Source: Methylohalomonas sp964522485
Lineage (GTDB): Bacteria; Pseudomonadota; Gammaproteobacteria; Methylohalomonadales; Methylohalomonadaceae
Direction of reading: 5' to 3'
Length of the DNA: 64,000 nucleotides
Assembly (NCBI GenBank): GCA_964522485.1
Contig: CAZFUS010000001.1
Span: 36,165-100,164 of the forward strand
The notes beneath the pieces are model-generated. The model saw only the letters and a list, made by a program, of their open reading frames with translations, had not been told where the DNA came from and did not search any database. A program made the position numbers and the translations under genes. Position 1 is the first letter of the stretch, and each line of letters starts with the position of its first letter. Positions 38,348-47,069 of the stretch are shown here, piece by piece.

Positions 38348-38413
38348 GTTGGTTAGTATCTGCCTGTCGGGTGAACGTTCCTGTTTGACTTGAATGCCGG
38401 GTCAGGGTTGCAG

Positions 38414-39529
38414 TTATCCGGTGCCGGGGTACGCACGTCCTTTCCAGAGGCTGCCGTGGCCACTGTAATGGCGCCGGGCTGAGTCGAGTGTCATGAGGCC
38501 GAATAGTAAAGCGGCTGCCGGCAGCGTCAATACTCTGAGCGGATGCAGTCGATAATAGCGCAGGATGGGCAAGTAGCTCATACCCAAACCTGCGCAGGCA
38601 ATGAGCGCTGGCCAACGATCCGGCCATGGTTGCAACAGGCCGATCAACGGCACGATAAAAAGTCCGGTTAACAACAGCAGACACAGCAGCAGCCGCCAGG
38701 GAGAATAGTGCAGCTGGGTGTATGCAGTTCGGCTGATCATCTGCCAGATGGTCGACAGGTTATCGTAACGGCGCTGGCTGACGGCTGCGTGGGTCAACCC
38801 CAGCCAGGTATGTCCGCCTGAAGATTTAACGTAACGCGCCAGCGTGCAATCGTCGATCAGCGCAGTACGCAGAACGCCGAAGCCGCCGATATTTTCCAGC
38901 ATACGCGTTCGCATCAGAATACAGCCGCCGGCAGCCGCGGCCACGCGGGACCCGGGTAAATTCGCCAGGGCGAATGGGTACAGTAACTTGAAGAAATAGA
39001 CGAAAGCCGGCAGCAGTAATTTTTCCCAGGTACTTTTCATACGCAGCCGCGCCATCAGCGAAATCATAGCCAGATTGTCGTGCTCAAGCCTGTCGAGGAG
39101 ACCGGTGACGACACCGGCTTCGAGCCTGATATCGGCATCCAGGAGTAGTGTGTAGTCGGTGGTAATCCGGCATCGTCCCTGTTCCAGCGCCCACAGCTTA
39201 CCGCTCCAGCCGTCCGGCAACTGTGGTGTCTGTATTACCAGCAACTGTTCGAGATTGGCAGCACGCGCGACAGCGGTGGTCGCATCCGTGGACTGATCAT
39301 CTATCACCACGACCTTCAGCCCCGGTCCCTGGTTGCACAGGCTATCCAGGGTTTGTGCCAGCACGTCAGCTTCATTACGTGCCGGGATCAGTACCGTGAT
39401 ATTGTCGAGTGGCTGAATCCGGTTAGCCGGGCTGAAATGCTCACGCGTGCGCCAGGGTTGCCAGGGCAGGAGCAATACCGATATCCAGACCAATGCCGCA
39501 CCGGCACTAAGCCACTCCAGTAGCGTCAC
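38414..39529 (-). CDS. hpnB: Hopanoid-associated glycosyltransferase HpnB (GT2)
   Basis: The product has 371 residues. One N-terminal transmembrane helix precedes a GT2 domain: ITVLIPARNEADVLAQTLDSL, VVVIDDQSTDATT, LPDGWSGKLWALEQG, LLLDADIRLEAGV (DxD-like) and a GGFGVLRTALIDDCTLARYVK acceptor region. Three or four C-terminal hydrophobic helices follow. This is the layout of HpnB, a glycosyltransferase found in hopanoid clusters, whose acceptor is presumed to be a hopanoid. It sits 60 bases after hpnH. Confidence 0.9.
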   Translation of the reverse strand: MTLLEWLSAGAALVWISVLLLPWQPWRTREHFSPANRIQPLDNITVLIPARNEADVLAQTLDSLCNQGPGLKVVVIDDQSTDATTAVARAANLEQLLVIQTPQLPDGWSGKLWALEQGRCRITTDYTLLLDADIRLEAGVVTGLLDRLEHDNLAMISLMARLRMKSTWEKLLLPAFVYFFKLLYPFALANLPGSRVAAAAGGCILMRTRMLENIGGFGVLRTALIDDCTLARYVKSSGGHTWLGLTHAAVSQRRYDNLSTIWQMISRTAYTQLHYSPWRLLLCLLLLTGLFIVPLIGLLQPWPDRWPALIACAGLGMSYLPILRYYRLHPLRVLTLPAAALLFGLMTLDSARRHYSGHGSLWKGRAYPGTG

Positions 39530-39589
39530 GGTTTATCTGCTGTCGATTAGAGTGAAAGTGGTCAGGCGAGGAACTGGTCCCGCCGGGTA

Positions 39590-40717
39590 TCAGGCGACTT
39601 TCTGACTGCTGCAGCCGGCCCCACCTTTATTTTCCGTCACCAGCTGCGGCTTCGACAGATGATCATCACTGTAAGTCACCGGCAGTTCCGGCGCCATCGG
39701 CCCATCGGTACGCGGACCCTTTAGAAATAAATTCAGCGCCTTGAACGGGCTGGTGAAGGTGTCATTCACAGCGGTCGGTTCGTAGCCGCAGTGAACCATG
39801 CAGTTGGCGCACTTGGGATTCCGGCCGGTGCCGTATTTTTCCCATTCGGTTTCTTCCATCAACTGCTTGAAGGAGCGTGCATAACCCTCGCCGACTAACA
39901 GATAGCACGGCTTCTGCCAGCCGAATATGTTGCGCGTCGGGTTGCCCCAAGGCGTGCATTCATAAGTCTGATTACCGGCCAGAAAATCGAGATACAGCGA
40001 CGACTGGTTGAAGCGCCACTTCTTGCCCTTGCCGAGCTTGAAAATATCGCGGAACAGCTGTTTTGTCTCGTTACGCTTCAGGAACACGTCCTGACGTGGT
40101 GCGCGCTCATATTCATAACCGGGAGAAATAGTCGCACCTTCGACACCAAGCTCCATCATTGTATCCATGAATTCCGCGACTTCTGAGGGTGTTTCACCCT
40201 GAAACAGGGTGCAGTTGACGGTTACGCGGAATCCGCGATCCAGCGCCTTGCGTACGACTTCGATGACCTTGTCATAGACACCTTCGCGGCAGACCGAGGC
40301 GTCGTGATGTTGACGGTTGCCATCCAGGTGGATGGAGAACGTCAGATATGGCGAGGGCGAATAGTCGTCCATGCGCTTGTCGAGCAATAGCGCATTGGTA
40401 CAGAGATAGACGAATTTCTTTTTCTGAACGTAGCCCTCGACAATCTGCGGCATCTCCTTGTGGATCAGCGGCTCGCCACCGGCGATTGAGACGACCGGCG
40501 CGCCGCATTCATCAATAGCGCTCATGCAGTCTTCGTAGCTCAGACGCTTTTTCAGTATTTCATCCGGGTAGTCGATCTTGCCGCAGCCCGCACAGGCAAG
40601 ATTGCACTGGAACAGCGGCTCCAGCATCAATACCAGCGGGTATTTTTTCTCTCTGCGGATTTTCCGGCCGAGGATGTATTTGCCGACACGATATTGCTGA
40701 ATCAGGGGTACGCCCAT
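39590..40717 (-). CDS. hpnH: Adenosyl-hopene transferase HpnH (radical SAM)
   Basis: The product has 375 residues. The radical-SAM cluster motif CxxxCxxC is Cys38/42/45 (CNLACAGCGK), followed by VSIAGGEPLIHKEM, TFSIHLDG and a C-terminal Cys group KCANCMVHCGYEPTA. It closely matches HpnH, which joins adenosine to diploptene in the first step of C35 extended hopanoid synthesis. It is the first gene of the leftward hpnH-hpnB-hpnM-mlaA run and is divergent from dxs. Squalene-hopene cyclase itself is not in the window. Confidence 0.96.
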   Translation of the reverse strand: MGVPLIQQYRVGKYILGRKIRREKKYPLVLMLEPLFQCNLACAGCGKIDYPDEILKKRLSYEDCMSAIDECGAPVVSIAGGEPLIHKEMPQIVEGYVQKKKFVYLCTNALLLDKRMDDYSPSPYLTFSIHLDGNRQHHDASVCREGVYDKVIEVVRKALDRGFRVTVNCTLFQGETPSEVAEFMDTMMELGVEGATISPGYEYERAPRQDVFLKRNETKQLFRDIFKLGKGKKWRFNQSSLYLDFLAGNQTYECTPWGNPTRNIFGWQKPCYLLVGEGYARSFKQLMEETEWEKYGTGRNPKCANCMVHCGYEPTAVNDTFTSPFKALNLFLKGPRTDGPMAPELPVTYSDDHLSKPQLVTENKGGAGCSSQKVA

Positions 40718-40840
40718 TCAGACACTCCCGTTGTTTTTATCACACAGATATTGCCTAAAGAATCTGTATGGCTGAATTTCCAAGCGATTAAGGCTAAGGG
40801 ATACAGTAACAAATGTACAGACCCGCGCCAGCCGCCGTGT

Positions 40841-40849
40841 TGCTATAAT
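40841..40849 (+). promoter_or_regulatory. Extended -10 promoter element upstream of dxs
   Basis: TGCTATAAT at 40841-40849 is a perfect -10 hexamer with the extended TGn motif, located about 114 bases before the dxs ATG, in the divergent hpnH/dxs gap. No good -35 precedes it, as is usual for extended -10 promoters. Confidence 0.5.
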
Positions 40850-40962
40850 CAGACAAACAACACCATCTGAAATTTGTCAGACCATAAGTGGCTGGAGAGA
40901 TTCCCTTGCGACCCTTTCTGGCGGCAGAGATAATGCCCATTTTGAGTGGATGAGCCTGAGTG

Positions 40963-42852
40963 ATGGCTGAGCACAGCACTACACCCCTTCTGGATACCCT
41001 GCTCTCGCCTGCCGATCTGCGGCAGTTGCCCGAGGCGCAGCTTGAGGATCTGGCACAGGAATTACGCACTGCGCTGCTGGAATCCGTCAGCCAGAGCGGC
41101 GGACATTTCGCCGCCGGTCTCGGCACCATCGAACTGACTATCGCACTTCACTATCTCTACAATACGCCGGATGACCGGCTGGTGTGGGACGTCGGACACC
41201 AGGCCTATCCCCACAAAATTTTGACCGGCCGGCGCAATCGCCTCCCGACCATCCGCCAGTGGGGCGGGCTGGCCCCGTTCCCCAAGCGCGATGAGAGCGA
41301 ATATGACACCTTCGGCGTGGGTCATTCCAGCACATCCATCAGCGCCGCGCTGGGCATGGCGATTGCCGCCAAACGGAACGGTACCGGCCGCAGGGCGATC
41401 GCGATTATCGGCGACGGTGGCCTGACGGCCGGTATGGCGTTCGAGGCGCTGAATCATGCCGGAGACCTGGATGCCGGCCTGCTGGTGATTCTCAACGACA
41501 ACAACATGTCGATTTCGCCCAATGTCGGTGCGCTCTCGAACCGCTTCGCCCAGATTCTCTCGGGTCAGATGTATGCCTCGGTCAAGGAACAGGGCAAACG
41601 CGTATTGTCGCTTATGCCACCGATGTGGGAACTGGCGCGCCGTGCCGAGGAGCACTTCAAGGGACTGATTGTACCGGGTACGCTGTTTGAGGAATTCGGC
41701 TTCAATTATATCGGTCCGGTTGACGGCCACCACCTTCCGACCCTGATCAGCACCCTGCGCAACATTCAGGCGCTCGACGGTCCACAGTTTTTGCATATCA
41801 TCACCCGGAAGGGCAAGGGATACGCCCCGGCCGAGGATGATCCGGTCAAGTACCACGGTGTCACGCCGTTCGATCCGAAGCTCGGTATCGTGCCGTCAAA
41901 CAAGGCCAAAAAGCCGAGCTACAGCAATATCTTCGGTGAATGGGCCTGTGACATGGCCGCTCAGGATGAGCGCATGGTCGCGATCACGCCGGCCATGTGC
42001 GAAGGTTCGGATCTGAAACGCTTCTGCAAGGAATTTCCGGATCGCTATTTCGACGTCGGTATTGCCGAGCAGCACAGTGTCACGATCGCGGCCGGCATGG
42101 CCTGTGACGGTCTCAAACCGGTCGTGGCGATCTACTCTACATTCCTGCAGCGCGCCTACGACCAGGTTGTTCACGATGTTGTCGTGCAGAAGCTGCCGGT
42201 ACTGTTCGCCATCGATAGGGCCGGCCTGGTCGGTGCCGACGGCCCGACCCATAACGGTTCCTATGACATCAGTTTCATGCGCTGCCTGCCGGATACCGTG
42301 GTCATGACGCCGGCCGATGAAAATGAATGTCGGCAGATGCTTTATACGGGTTATCTGCTCGATCAGCCTGTCTGCGTGCGCTATCCACGCGGCGGCGGTC
42401 CGGGTGTCGAGATCCAGAAACAGATGACGGCCCTGCCGCTCGGCAAGGCACAACTGCGGCGCAGAGGCAAGGGTACTGCCATCCTGGCCTTCGGCGTGAC
42501 CCTGGACGTTGCCCTGGAAGTTGCCGAGGTAATCGACGCAACGGTGGTTAACATGCGTTTCGTCAAGCCCATTGATGAGGACATGATTCTGCAGATGGCG
42601 GCGAGTCACGAACAGCTGGTTACCATCGAGGAAAATGTCGTGGCCGGTGGCGCAGGCAGCGCGGTGAATGAAGTATTGGTCGCGCACGGGATCACAGCGA
42701 AGATCGCCAATTACGGTCTGCCGGATCGGCTGATCCAGCACGGTTCACGCGATGACATGCTTCGCGATGCGGGAATGACGGCAGAAGCCTTTGGCAAGTT
42801 CATAGCGGGCCTGCAGCAGGGTCAGGAACCGGCCGCCGCGCGGGGAGCGTGA
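40963..42852 (+). CDS. dxs: 1-deoxy-D-xylulose-5-phosphate synthase
   Basis: The product has 629 residues. The TPP-binding GDGGLTAGMAFEALNHAG...LNDNNMSI, the SGGHFAAGLGTIELTIALHY start, FDVGIAEQHSVTIAAGMA and IDRAGLVGADGPTHNGSYD are diagnostic. It condenses pyruvate and glyceraldehyde 3-phosphate, the first step of the MEP isoprenoid pathway, supplying the precursors of hopanoids. Start ATG 40963 is directly preceded by an in-frame GTG (40960); either may be used. Confidence 0.97.
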   Translation: MAEHSTTPLLDTLLSPADLRQLPEAQLEDLAQELRTALLESVSQSGGHFAAGLGTIELTIALHYLYNTPDDRLVWDVGHQAYPHKILTGRRNRLPTIRQWGGLAPFPKRDESEYDTFGVGHSSTSISAALGMAIAAKRNGTGRRAIAIIGDGGLTAGMAFEALNHAGDLDAGLLVILNDNNMSISPNVGALSNRFAQILSGQMYASVKEQGKRVLSLMPPMWELARRAEEHFKGLIVPGTLFEEFGFNYIGPVDGHHLPTLISTLRNIQALDGPQFLHIITRKGKGYAPAEDDPVKYHGVTPFDPKLGIVPSNKAKKPSYSNIFGEWACDMAAQDERMVAITPAMCEGSDLKRFCKEFPDRYFDVGIAEQHSVTIAAGMACDGLKPVVAIYSTFLQRAYDQVVHDVVVQKLPVLFAIDRAGLVGADGPTHNGSYDISFMRCLPDTVVMTPADENECRQMLYTGYLLDQPVCVRYPRGGGPGVEIQKQMTALPLGKAQLRRRGKGTAILAFGVTLDVALEVAEVIDATVVNMRFVKPIDEDMILQMAASHEQLVTIEENVVAGGAGSAVNEVLVAHGITAKIANYGLPDRLIQHGSRDDMLRDAGMTAEAFGKFIAGLQQGQEPAAARGA

Positions 42853-42970
42853 GAGCAGCACGCGGAAAGAGTGAAGAGTGAATTTGTTAGATAGAGGGAA
42901 CTGAAAAGTTTCCGGCCCTTTCCAATTTCGTTTCACGTTTCACATTCTCTTACCTGACCCCGAAATGAAT

Positions 42971-43000
42971 GAAGGAGCGCGGGGGACCCCGCGCTCCTTC
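42971..43000 (-). terminator. Strong hairpin downstream of the Amt-like gene
   Basis: GAAGGAGCGCGGGG and CCCCGCGCTCCTTC form a 14-base perfect inverted repeat with almost no loop, 29 bases after the stop of the minus-strand Amt-like gene. The following minus-strand sequence (ATTCATTT) is only moderately T-rich. It may act as a terminator from either direction, between the converging dxs and Amt-like genes. Confidence 0.6.
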
Positions 43001-43028
43001 GAAAGGGACGATGGCAAGTTGTTACCGG

Positions 43029-44393
43029 TTATTCGAGGTTCAGCTGAACGTCCGGTTCGGCCTCTGCTCCCCAGACTACCGTGTCCATACCCGTGGCCTG
43101 ATCGTCATCCGAGTTGCGCAGTCCGACCGTGGCCTTGAGAATCGGCGCCAGGATGGCGGCTGTCAGCGCGCCCAGCCCCAGGCAGACCACGATGCCGATG
43201 ATCTGCATCAGGATGCCGATCTCGCCGTGCTGGAAGGCGTACGGTCCTTCCGTAATGCCAAGGTAGCCGCCTCGCGGCGTCCCCGCCTTGAGCAGGCCGA
43301 CCATGATCAGCCCGTAAACGCCCGCGCCGAGGAACAGCGGGAACAGCTTGTGCTCGTCGATCTGGCGCTTCTGCGTGAACTCGTACACCAGATACGCGGC
43401 GATCGGCGCACCCAGGGCAACGAGAAACATCTGCCAGGGCACGTAAACGTCGAAGGCAGGGGCACCGCAAACATAGCCCGCCAGCGGACCGAGCAGCAGA
43501 TAGATCCACTTGCGCGTCCCATAGGCGATGATCGCGCCCATGATCGCGCCGCCGGCCCAGGCCATGCCGTAATTATTGAATGCAATACCGACGCTGGTAT
43601 TGGCCATAGTTACGCTGACCGCCAGCGCTTCGGGATCGAAGAAGAACAGGCACGACAGAATCACCATCGGCAGGCCCGCAAAGATGGTCATGACGCCGAC
43701 GGCCGCCAGCGGCAGGTTGGGATAGCGGTACGCGGACACCTTGGGATGCGCCGAATACACGCCGGGCCGCGCGCCGAGCAGATAGGTGAATACCATGGCC
43801 ATGCCGGTCGGGAACAGGTACACGAAGCCGACACCGAAGAAGTCGTGGAAGCCGGCATTGGTCAGCCAACCGACCGAGCCCCAGGTCCACCAGCTGAGCA
43901 GCGAGGAGACGATGGCCGACACGAAGCAGGTAATGAAATAGGCCGACGGCTTGATGCGTTCCGCTACCGCGAAATGCAACAGGACGTTGACGATACCCGC
44001 GAAACAGGCAAGGAAAAAGATGAAGATCTGGAAGTTGTTGACGCCCGGAAAAACTGCGGGATCCACGTTTTGCGCCAGCTCGTTGGCCATCGCGCCGCCG
44101 GCCCACCAGTCCTTGATGGAGTCCATCAGGGTATAGCCTTCCATCACGTAATACTGGGCCGCCCACAGGGCGAAACCGATCAGGAAGTAGGTCGCAAAAC
44201 TGATGAAGAATCCAATCATCTTTTCTACGACCGATTCGAATCGATTCGCCCGCCGGACGGCGCCGACATCGATCAGGAGCAAACCGATGACCACGAAAAT
44301 CGCTCCGACCGTCCCGGAAGCGTAAATGATATTTTGCGCGAGCGAGCTTACCGTGACCTGCTCGGCAAAGATATTTGCTGCGTCTAATGCCAT
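43029..44393 (-). CDS. Ammonium transporter (Amt) family-like membrane protein lacking the twin histidines
   Basis: The product has 454 residues with about eleven transmembrane helices. Amt-like landmarks include WTWGSVGWLTNAGFHDFFG, followed by YLLGARPG, and LGPLAGYVCGAPAFDV. In Amt/Rh proteins the pore contains two histidines, in DFAGGxVVH and in FGVHGVGG. Here the matching positions read DFFGVGFVY (Tyr192) and GAGVYGL (Tyr360), so both appear to be tyrosine, and the usual GWFGFNxGS block is also absent. It is probably a diverged channel with another substrate or a sensor. No glnK is adjacent. Confidence 0.7.
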   Translation of the reverse strand: MALDAANIFAEQVTVSSLAQNIIYASGTVGAIFVVIGLLLIDVGAVRRANRFESVVEKMIGFFISFATYFLIGFALWAAQYYVMEGYTLMDSIKDWWAGGAMANELAQNVDPAVFPGVNNFQIFIFFLACFAGIVNVLLHFAVAERIKPSAYFITCFVSAIVSSLLSWWTWGSVGWLTNAGFHDFFGVGFVYLFPTGMAMVFTYLLGARPGVYSAHPKVSAYRYPNLPLAAVGVMTIFAGLPMVILSCLFFFDPEALAVSVTMANTSVGIAFNNYGMAWAGGAIMGAIIAYGTRKWIYLLLGPLAGYVCGAPAFDVYVPWQMFLVALGAPIAAYLVYEFTQKRQIDEHKLFPLFLGAGVYGLIMVGLLKAGTPRGGYLGITEGPYAFQHGEIGILMQIIGIVVCLGLGALTAAILAPILKATVGLRNSDDDQATGMDTVVWGAEAEPDVQLNLE

Positions 44394-44786
44394 GAACTTA
44401 TCCCCATGAGTCTGTGTTAATTTTACGGATAGGAGTACAAACTACCTAGCCAATCTAGTGCTGGCCGGGCAGTACGTCCATTGTGCGTAATGGATACGAC
44501 TTAAGGGCTATATCAGTGAAAATGACCGGTTAATCAAGGTCTTCGCGGGTTTCTGTTGGATTATCAGACACCTGCCGGTATCGCAACCTGCCTGTTATGG
44601 CAATGGTGCGTGGCGTGAGCGGTGGTACCGGTTCGCAAGACACGGCGAAAATCTGGATCAGAAGAGGGTTTGCGGCAGCAGCAGGTCGTGTGGGGCCGGC
44701 CACCGGGGAGACTGGAGTTGCGCGGGACGCAGCGAGAAGAGTGAAAATCAGATAGAGAGAATCGAAACGTTCCCCGACCTTTCAGT
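44394..44786. other. 393-base gap upstream of the Amt-like gene
   Basis: Both flanking genes read leftward. This is the upstream region of the Amt-like gene and the downstream region of phnW. I find no gene. A partly conserved copy of the sequence after dxs (AAGAGTGAA...AGATAGAG...) occupies about 44735-44786 and is described among the findings. TTTTACGGATAGGAG just before the Amt-like start (44393) probably belongs to its promoter region, but no clear -35/-10 pair can be named. Confidence 0.4.
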
Positions 44787-45863
44787 TTATGTTTTAAAAT
44801 GCATCAACTTCCCGACCTCTTCCACCAACCTTTCCAGATCGCTGTCGTAGATCGCGCCCATGACCGCGATGCGGAAAATAGTTTGCGCGAATTCTCCCTG
44901 ACCGGCGTAGATGATGAAGCCGGCTTCTTTCAGGTAATCGTGTAGCCGGGTGTATTCCATGCCGGCCGGCAGGCGGAAGGCATTCAGTACGCTGGAACTG
45001 GCGCTTTCGTCGATTAGCGGTTCAATGCCCAGCCGGGCAAGGCCGTCGCGGACAATTTTCATGCGCCGACGATAAATTTCGTGGCGCGCCTGCAGCCCTC
45101 CCTCGTCGAAGAATTCCGCCAGCGCCTCGGCCAGCGCGTAACAACACTGTGCGGACTGAGTGAACGGTGTACCCCCTTCTTCCTGCTGACCGTGATAGGC
45201 GGCCAGATTCAGATACAGACTGCGTGCTGCAGCCTGTTCGAGCGCGCTGCGGCGGATGATCACAAAAGAGATGCCCGGCACGCCGTGCAGACACTTGTTC
45301 GCAGTGGCCGCGCCGGCATCGACGGGCCAGCGGCGGAAATCCATCGGCTCTCCGCCGAAGCTGCTGACCGCGTCGATCAGTAATTTCGTATTATGACGGA
45401 CAGCTAACTGCGCCAGACGCTCCAGATCATTCAGCCGGCCGGTGGTGGTTTCGTGATGGACAACGGCGATATGCGAGCAGGGCTGCTGCTGCAGGTACCG
45501 TTCGGCCGCTTCGGGATCGATCGCGGCTTCCCAGGGCTGCTTGATGACATCGTGCGGTATGCTGTAGGTCGCCGCAATTCTGGCCATACGCTCGCCGTAG
45601 ACGCCATTGGCCAGGATCAGCACGCGGCCGCTCGTCGGAATCAGGCTGGAAAGCATGGCCTCGACGGCCGCGGTGCCGGAACCGGTCAGCAGCACTGCCG
45701 ACCAGAGACCGGGATCCAGGCCGTACACGGCAAGCAACTGCTGCCGGATGCGCGACTGCAGGGCGCTGAATTCGGGTTCACGATGACAGAGATCCGGTTG
45801 CAGCAGCGCCTGGCGCACGCGCGTCGTCAAAGTGACCGGGCCGGGATTAAGCAACAGTGCCAT
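44787..45863 (-). CDS. phnW: 2-aminoethylphosphonate:pyruvate aminotransferase
   Basis: The product has 358 residues of the class V PLP aminotransferase fold. LLNPGPVTLTTRVRQAL at the N terminus, LLTGSGTAAVEAML, LLIDAVSSFGGEPMDF (Asp164) and the PLP lysine Lys190 in TANKCLHGVPG match PhnW. In a catabolic setting it deaminates 2-aminoethylphosphonate (AEP); here, next to PEP mutase and phosphonopyruvate decarboxylase, it should run in the reverse direction, forming AEP from phosphonoacetaldehyde. It starts five bases after the decarboxylase stop. Confidence 0.94.
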   Translation of the reverse strand: MALLLNPGPVTLTTRVRQALLQPDLCHREPEFSALQSRIRQQLLAVYGLDPGLWSAVLLTGSGTAAVEAMLSSLIPTSGRVLILANGVYGERMARIAATYSIPHDVIKQPWEAAIDPEAAERYLQQQPCSHIAVVHHETTTGRLNDLERLAQLAVRHNTKLLIDAVSSFGGEPMDFRRWPVDAGAATANKCLHGVPGISFVIIRRSALEQAAARSLYLNLAAYHGQQEEGGTPFTQSAQCCYALAEALAEFFDEGGLQARHEIYRRRMKIVRDGLARLGIEPLIDESASSSVLNAFRLPAGMEYTRLHDYLKEAGFIIYAGQGEFAQTIFRIAVMGAIYDSDLERLVEEVGKLMHFKT

Positions 45864-45868
45864 CGTGG

Positions 45869-47020
45869 TCAGAAATGCGTGCCGATATGGGTCATAAGTC
45901 GCCGCACGACCTCGGCCGGGGTGATCGCCGGCCGCGGCAGACCGGCCAGCGTACCACTGTGAATCTTGACGTGGGCGAAGCGCGGGCCGTCACAGGTTGT
46001 GTTCGCCAGCAATGATTCGAGGACAGCCGGACCATCGCCGTCCAGCGCCATGCCGTAACCGCAGGCCGCGGCGATATCGGCGAATGCAACATTGGGACTG
46101 ACGGTAGCCTGGGCACCAGTGGAATCGTGCACTTCATTATCCAGCAGTATGTGATGGAAGTTGTCACCGCCGTAGGTACCGATAGTCGTCATGTTGCCCA
46201 TGCGCATCAAGGCGGCTCCGTCGCCGTCAATCACAACGACTTTCAGATCCGGTTGTGCCAGTGCGAGGCCCAGACCGAAAGACGTGGCGCAGCCCATGGA
46301 GCCGACCATATAAAACTGGTTCGGCCGATCGGCGCGCGCATACAGCTCGCGGCCGGTGTAGCCGGTGGTAGCGATCAGCACGCTGCCGGATGCCGGCAGT
46401 GAATCCTGGATGATCGCCAGCGCCTGCTGTCTTGAAAGTATCTGTCCGGCGGTATCGAAACTGTGACGCTGGCGGTGTCGATTGCCATGCCAAGGCACCG
46501 GATCACGCTGCAGAGTGCAGGGTGTCACCGTGTCTTTCTGCATGATGAAGCCATACGGCCGCTGTTCGCGATGCAGATATTCACCTGCCCGCAGCAGGGC
46601 GGGCGTGATACCTGCGTCGCTGCGTGGAAATGTTTCCCAGGGCACCTGCATCGTGGTCAGTAGCTCATCGGTGATCCGACCCATGAGTTCATGCTGGGGT
46701 TCGTCCTGGACTTCTGGCGCGCCCCGGTGGGTGCAGATCAGTATGAGGGGAATGCGGAATACCCAGGTCAGAGAGGTCAATGGGCTGACGGCGTTACCCA
46801 GCCCCGAATTCTGCATCATGGCTATGCTGCGCTCGCCACCCACCGCCGCGCCCGCCGCCAGCGCCACGGCATCACCCTCGTTGGCCGCAGAGACATAGCT
46901 CAGCTCCGGAGCGTTGATGACATAGTTGATGAACGGTGTCAGAAACGAGCAGGGTACCCCGGCATAGCGCTTGTAACCGGCCTGTTTCGCTGTCTCGACG
47001 AAAGCTGCTGCCTCGATCAT
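45869..47020 (-). CDS. aepY: Phosphonopyruvate decarboxylase
   Basis: The product has 383 residues from MIEAAAFVETAKQ. It is a TPP enzyme with a Pyr domain (AGVPCSFLTPFINYVI, AANEGDAVALAAGAAVGG, MMQNSGLGNAVSPLTSL) and a PP domain (GSMGCATSFGLGLA, VVIDGDGAALMRMGNM, LLDNEVHDSTGAQ). It decarboxylates phosphonopyruvate to phosphonoacetaldehyde, pulling the unfavourable PEP mutase reaction forward. A longer frame extends upstream into aepX, but its N-terminal residues are unrelated; the ATG at 47020 gives the family start. 49 bases separate it from aepX. Confidence 0.95.
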   Translation of the reverse strand: MIEAAAFVETAKQAGYKRYAGVPCSFLTPFINYVINAPELSYVSAANEGDAVALAAGAAVGGERSIAMMQNSGLGNAVSPLTSLTWVFRIPLILICTHRGAPEVQDEPQHELMGRITDELLTTMQVPWETFPRSDAGITPALLRAGEYLHREQRPYGFIMQKDTVTPCTLQRDPVPWHGNRHRQRHSFDTAGQILSRQQALAIIQDSLPASGSVLIATTGYTGRELYARADRPNQFYMVGSMGCATSFGLGLALAQPDLKVVVIDGDGAALMRMGNMTTIGTYGGDNFHHILLDNEVHDSTGAQATVSPNVAFADIAAACGYGMALDGDGPAVLESLLANTTCDGPRFAHVKIHSGTLAGLPRPAITPAEVVRRLMTHIGTHF

Positions 47021-47069
47021 GTTGCCTGACTCACAACGAACAAGGTAAGTGGTATGCGCTGCGTACCAG

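Noticed and set aside
42969..44387. A 472-codon plus-strand open frame opposite the Amt-like gene
   Set aside because: It is the antisense shadow of a GC-rich membrane-protein gene; its product is unusually rich in His, Arg and Asp, with no domain pattern, while the opposite strand has clear transmembrane helices.
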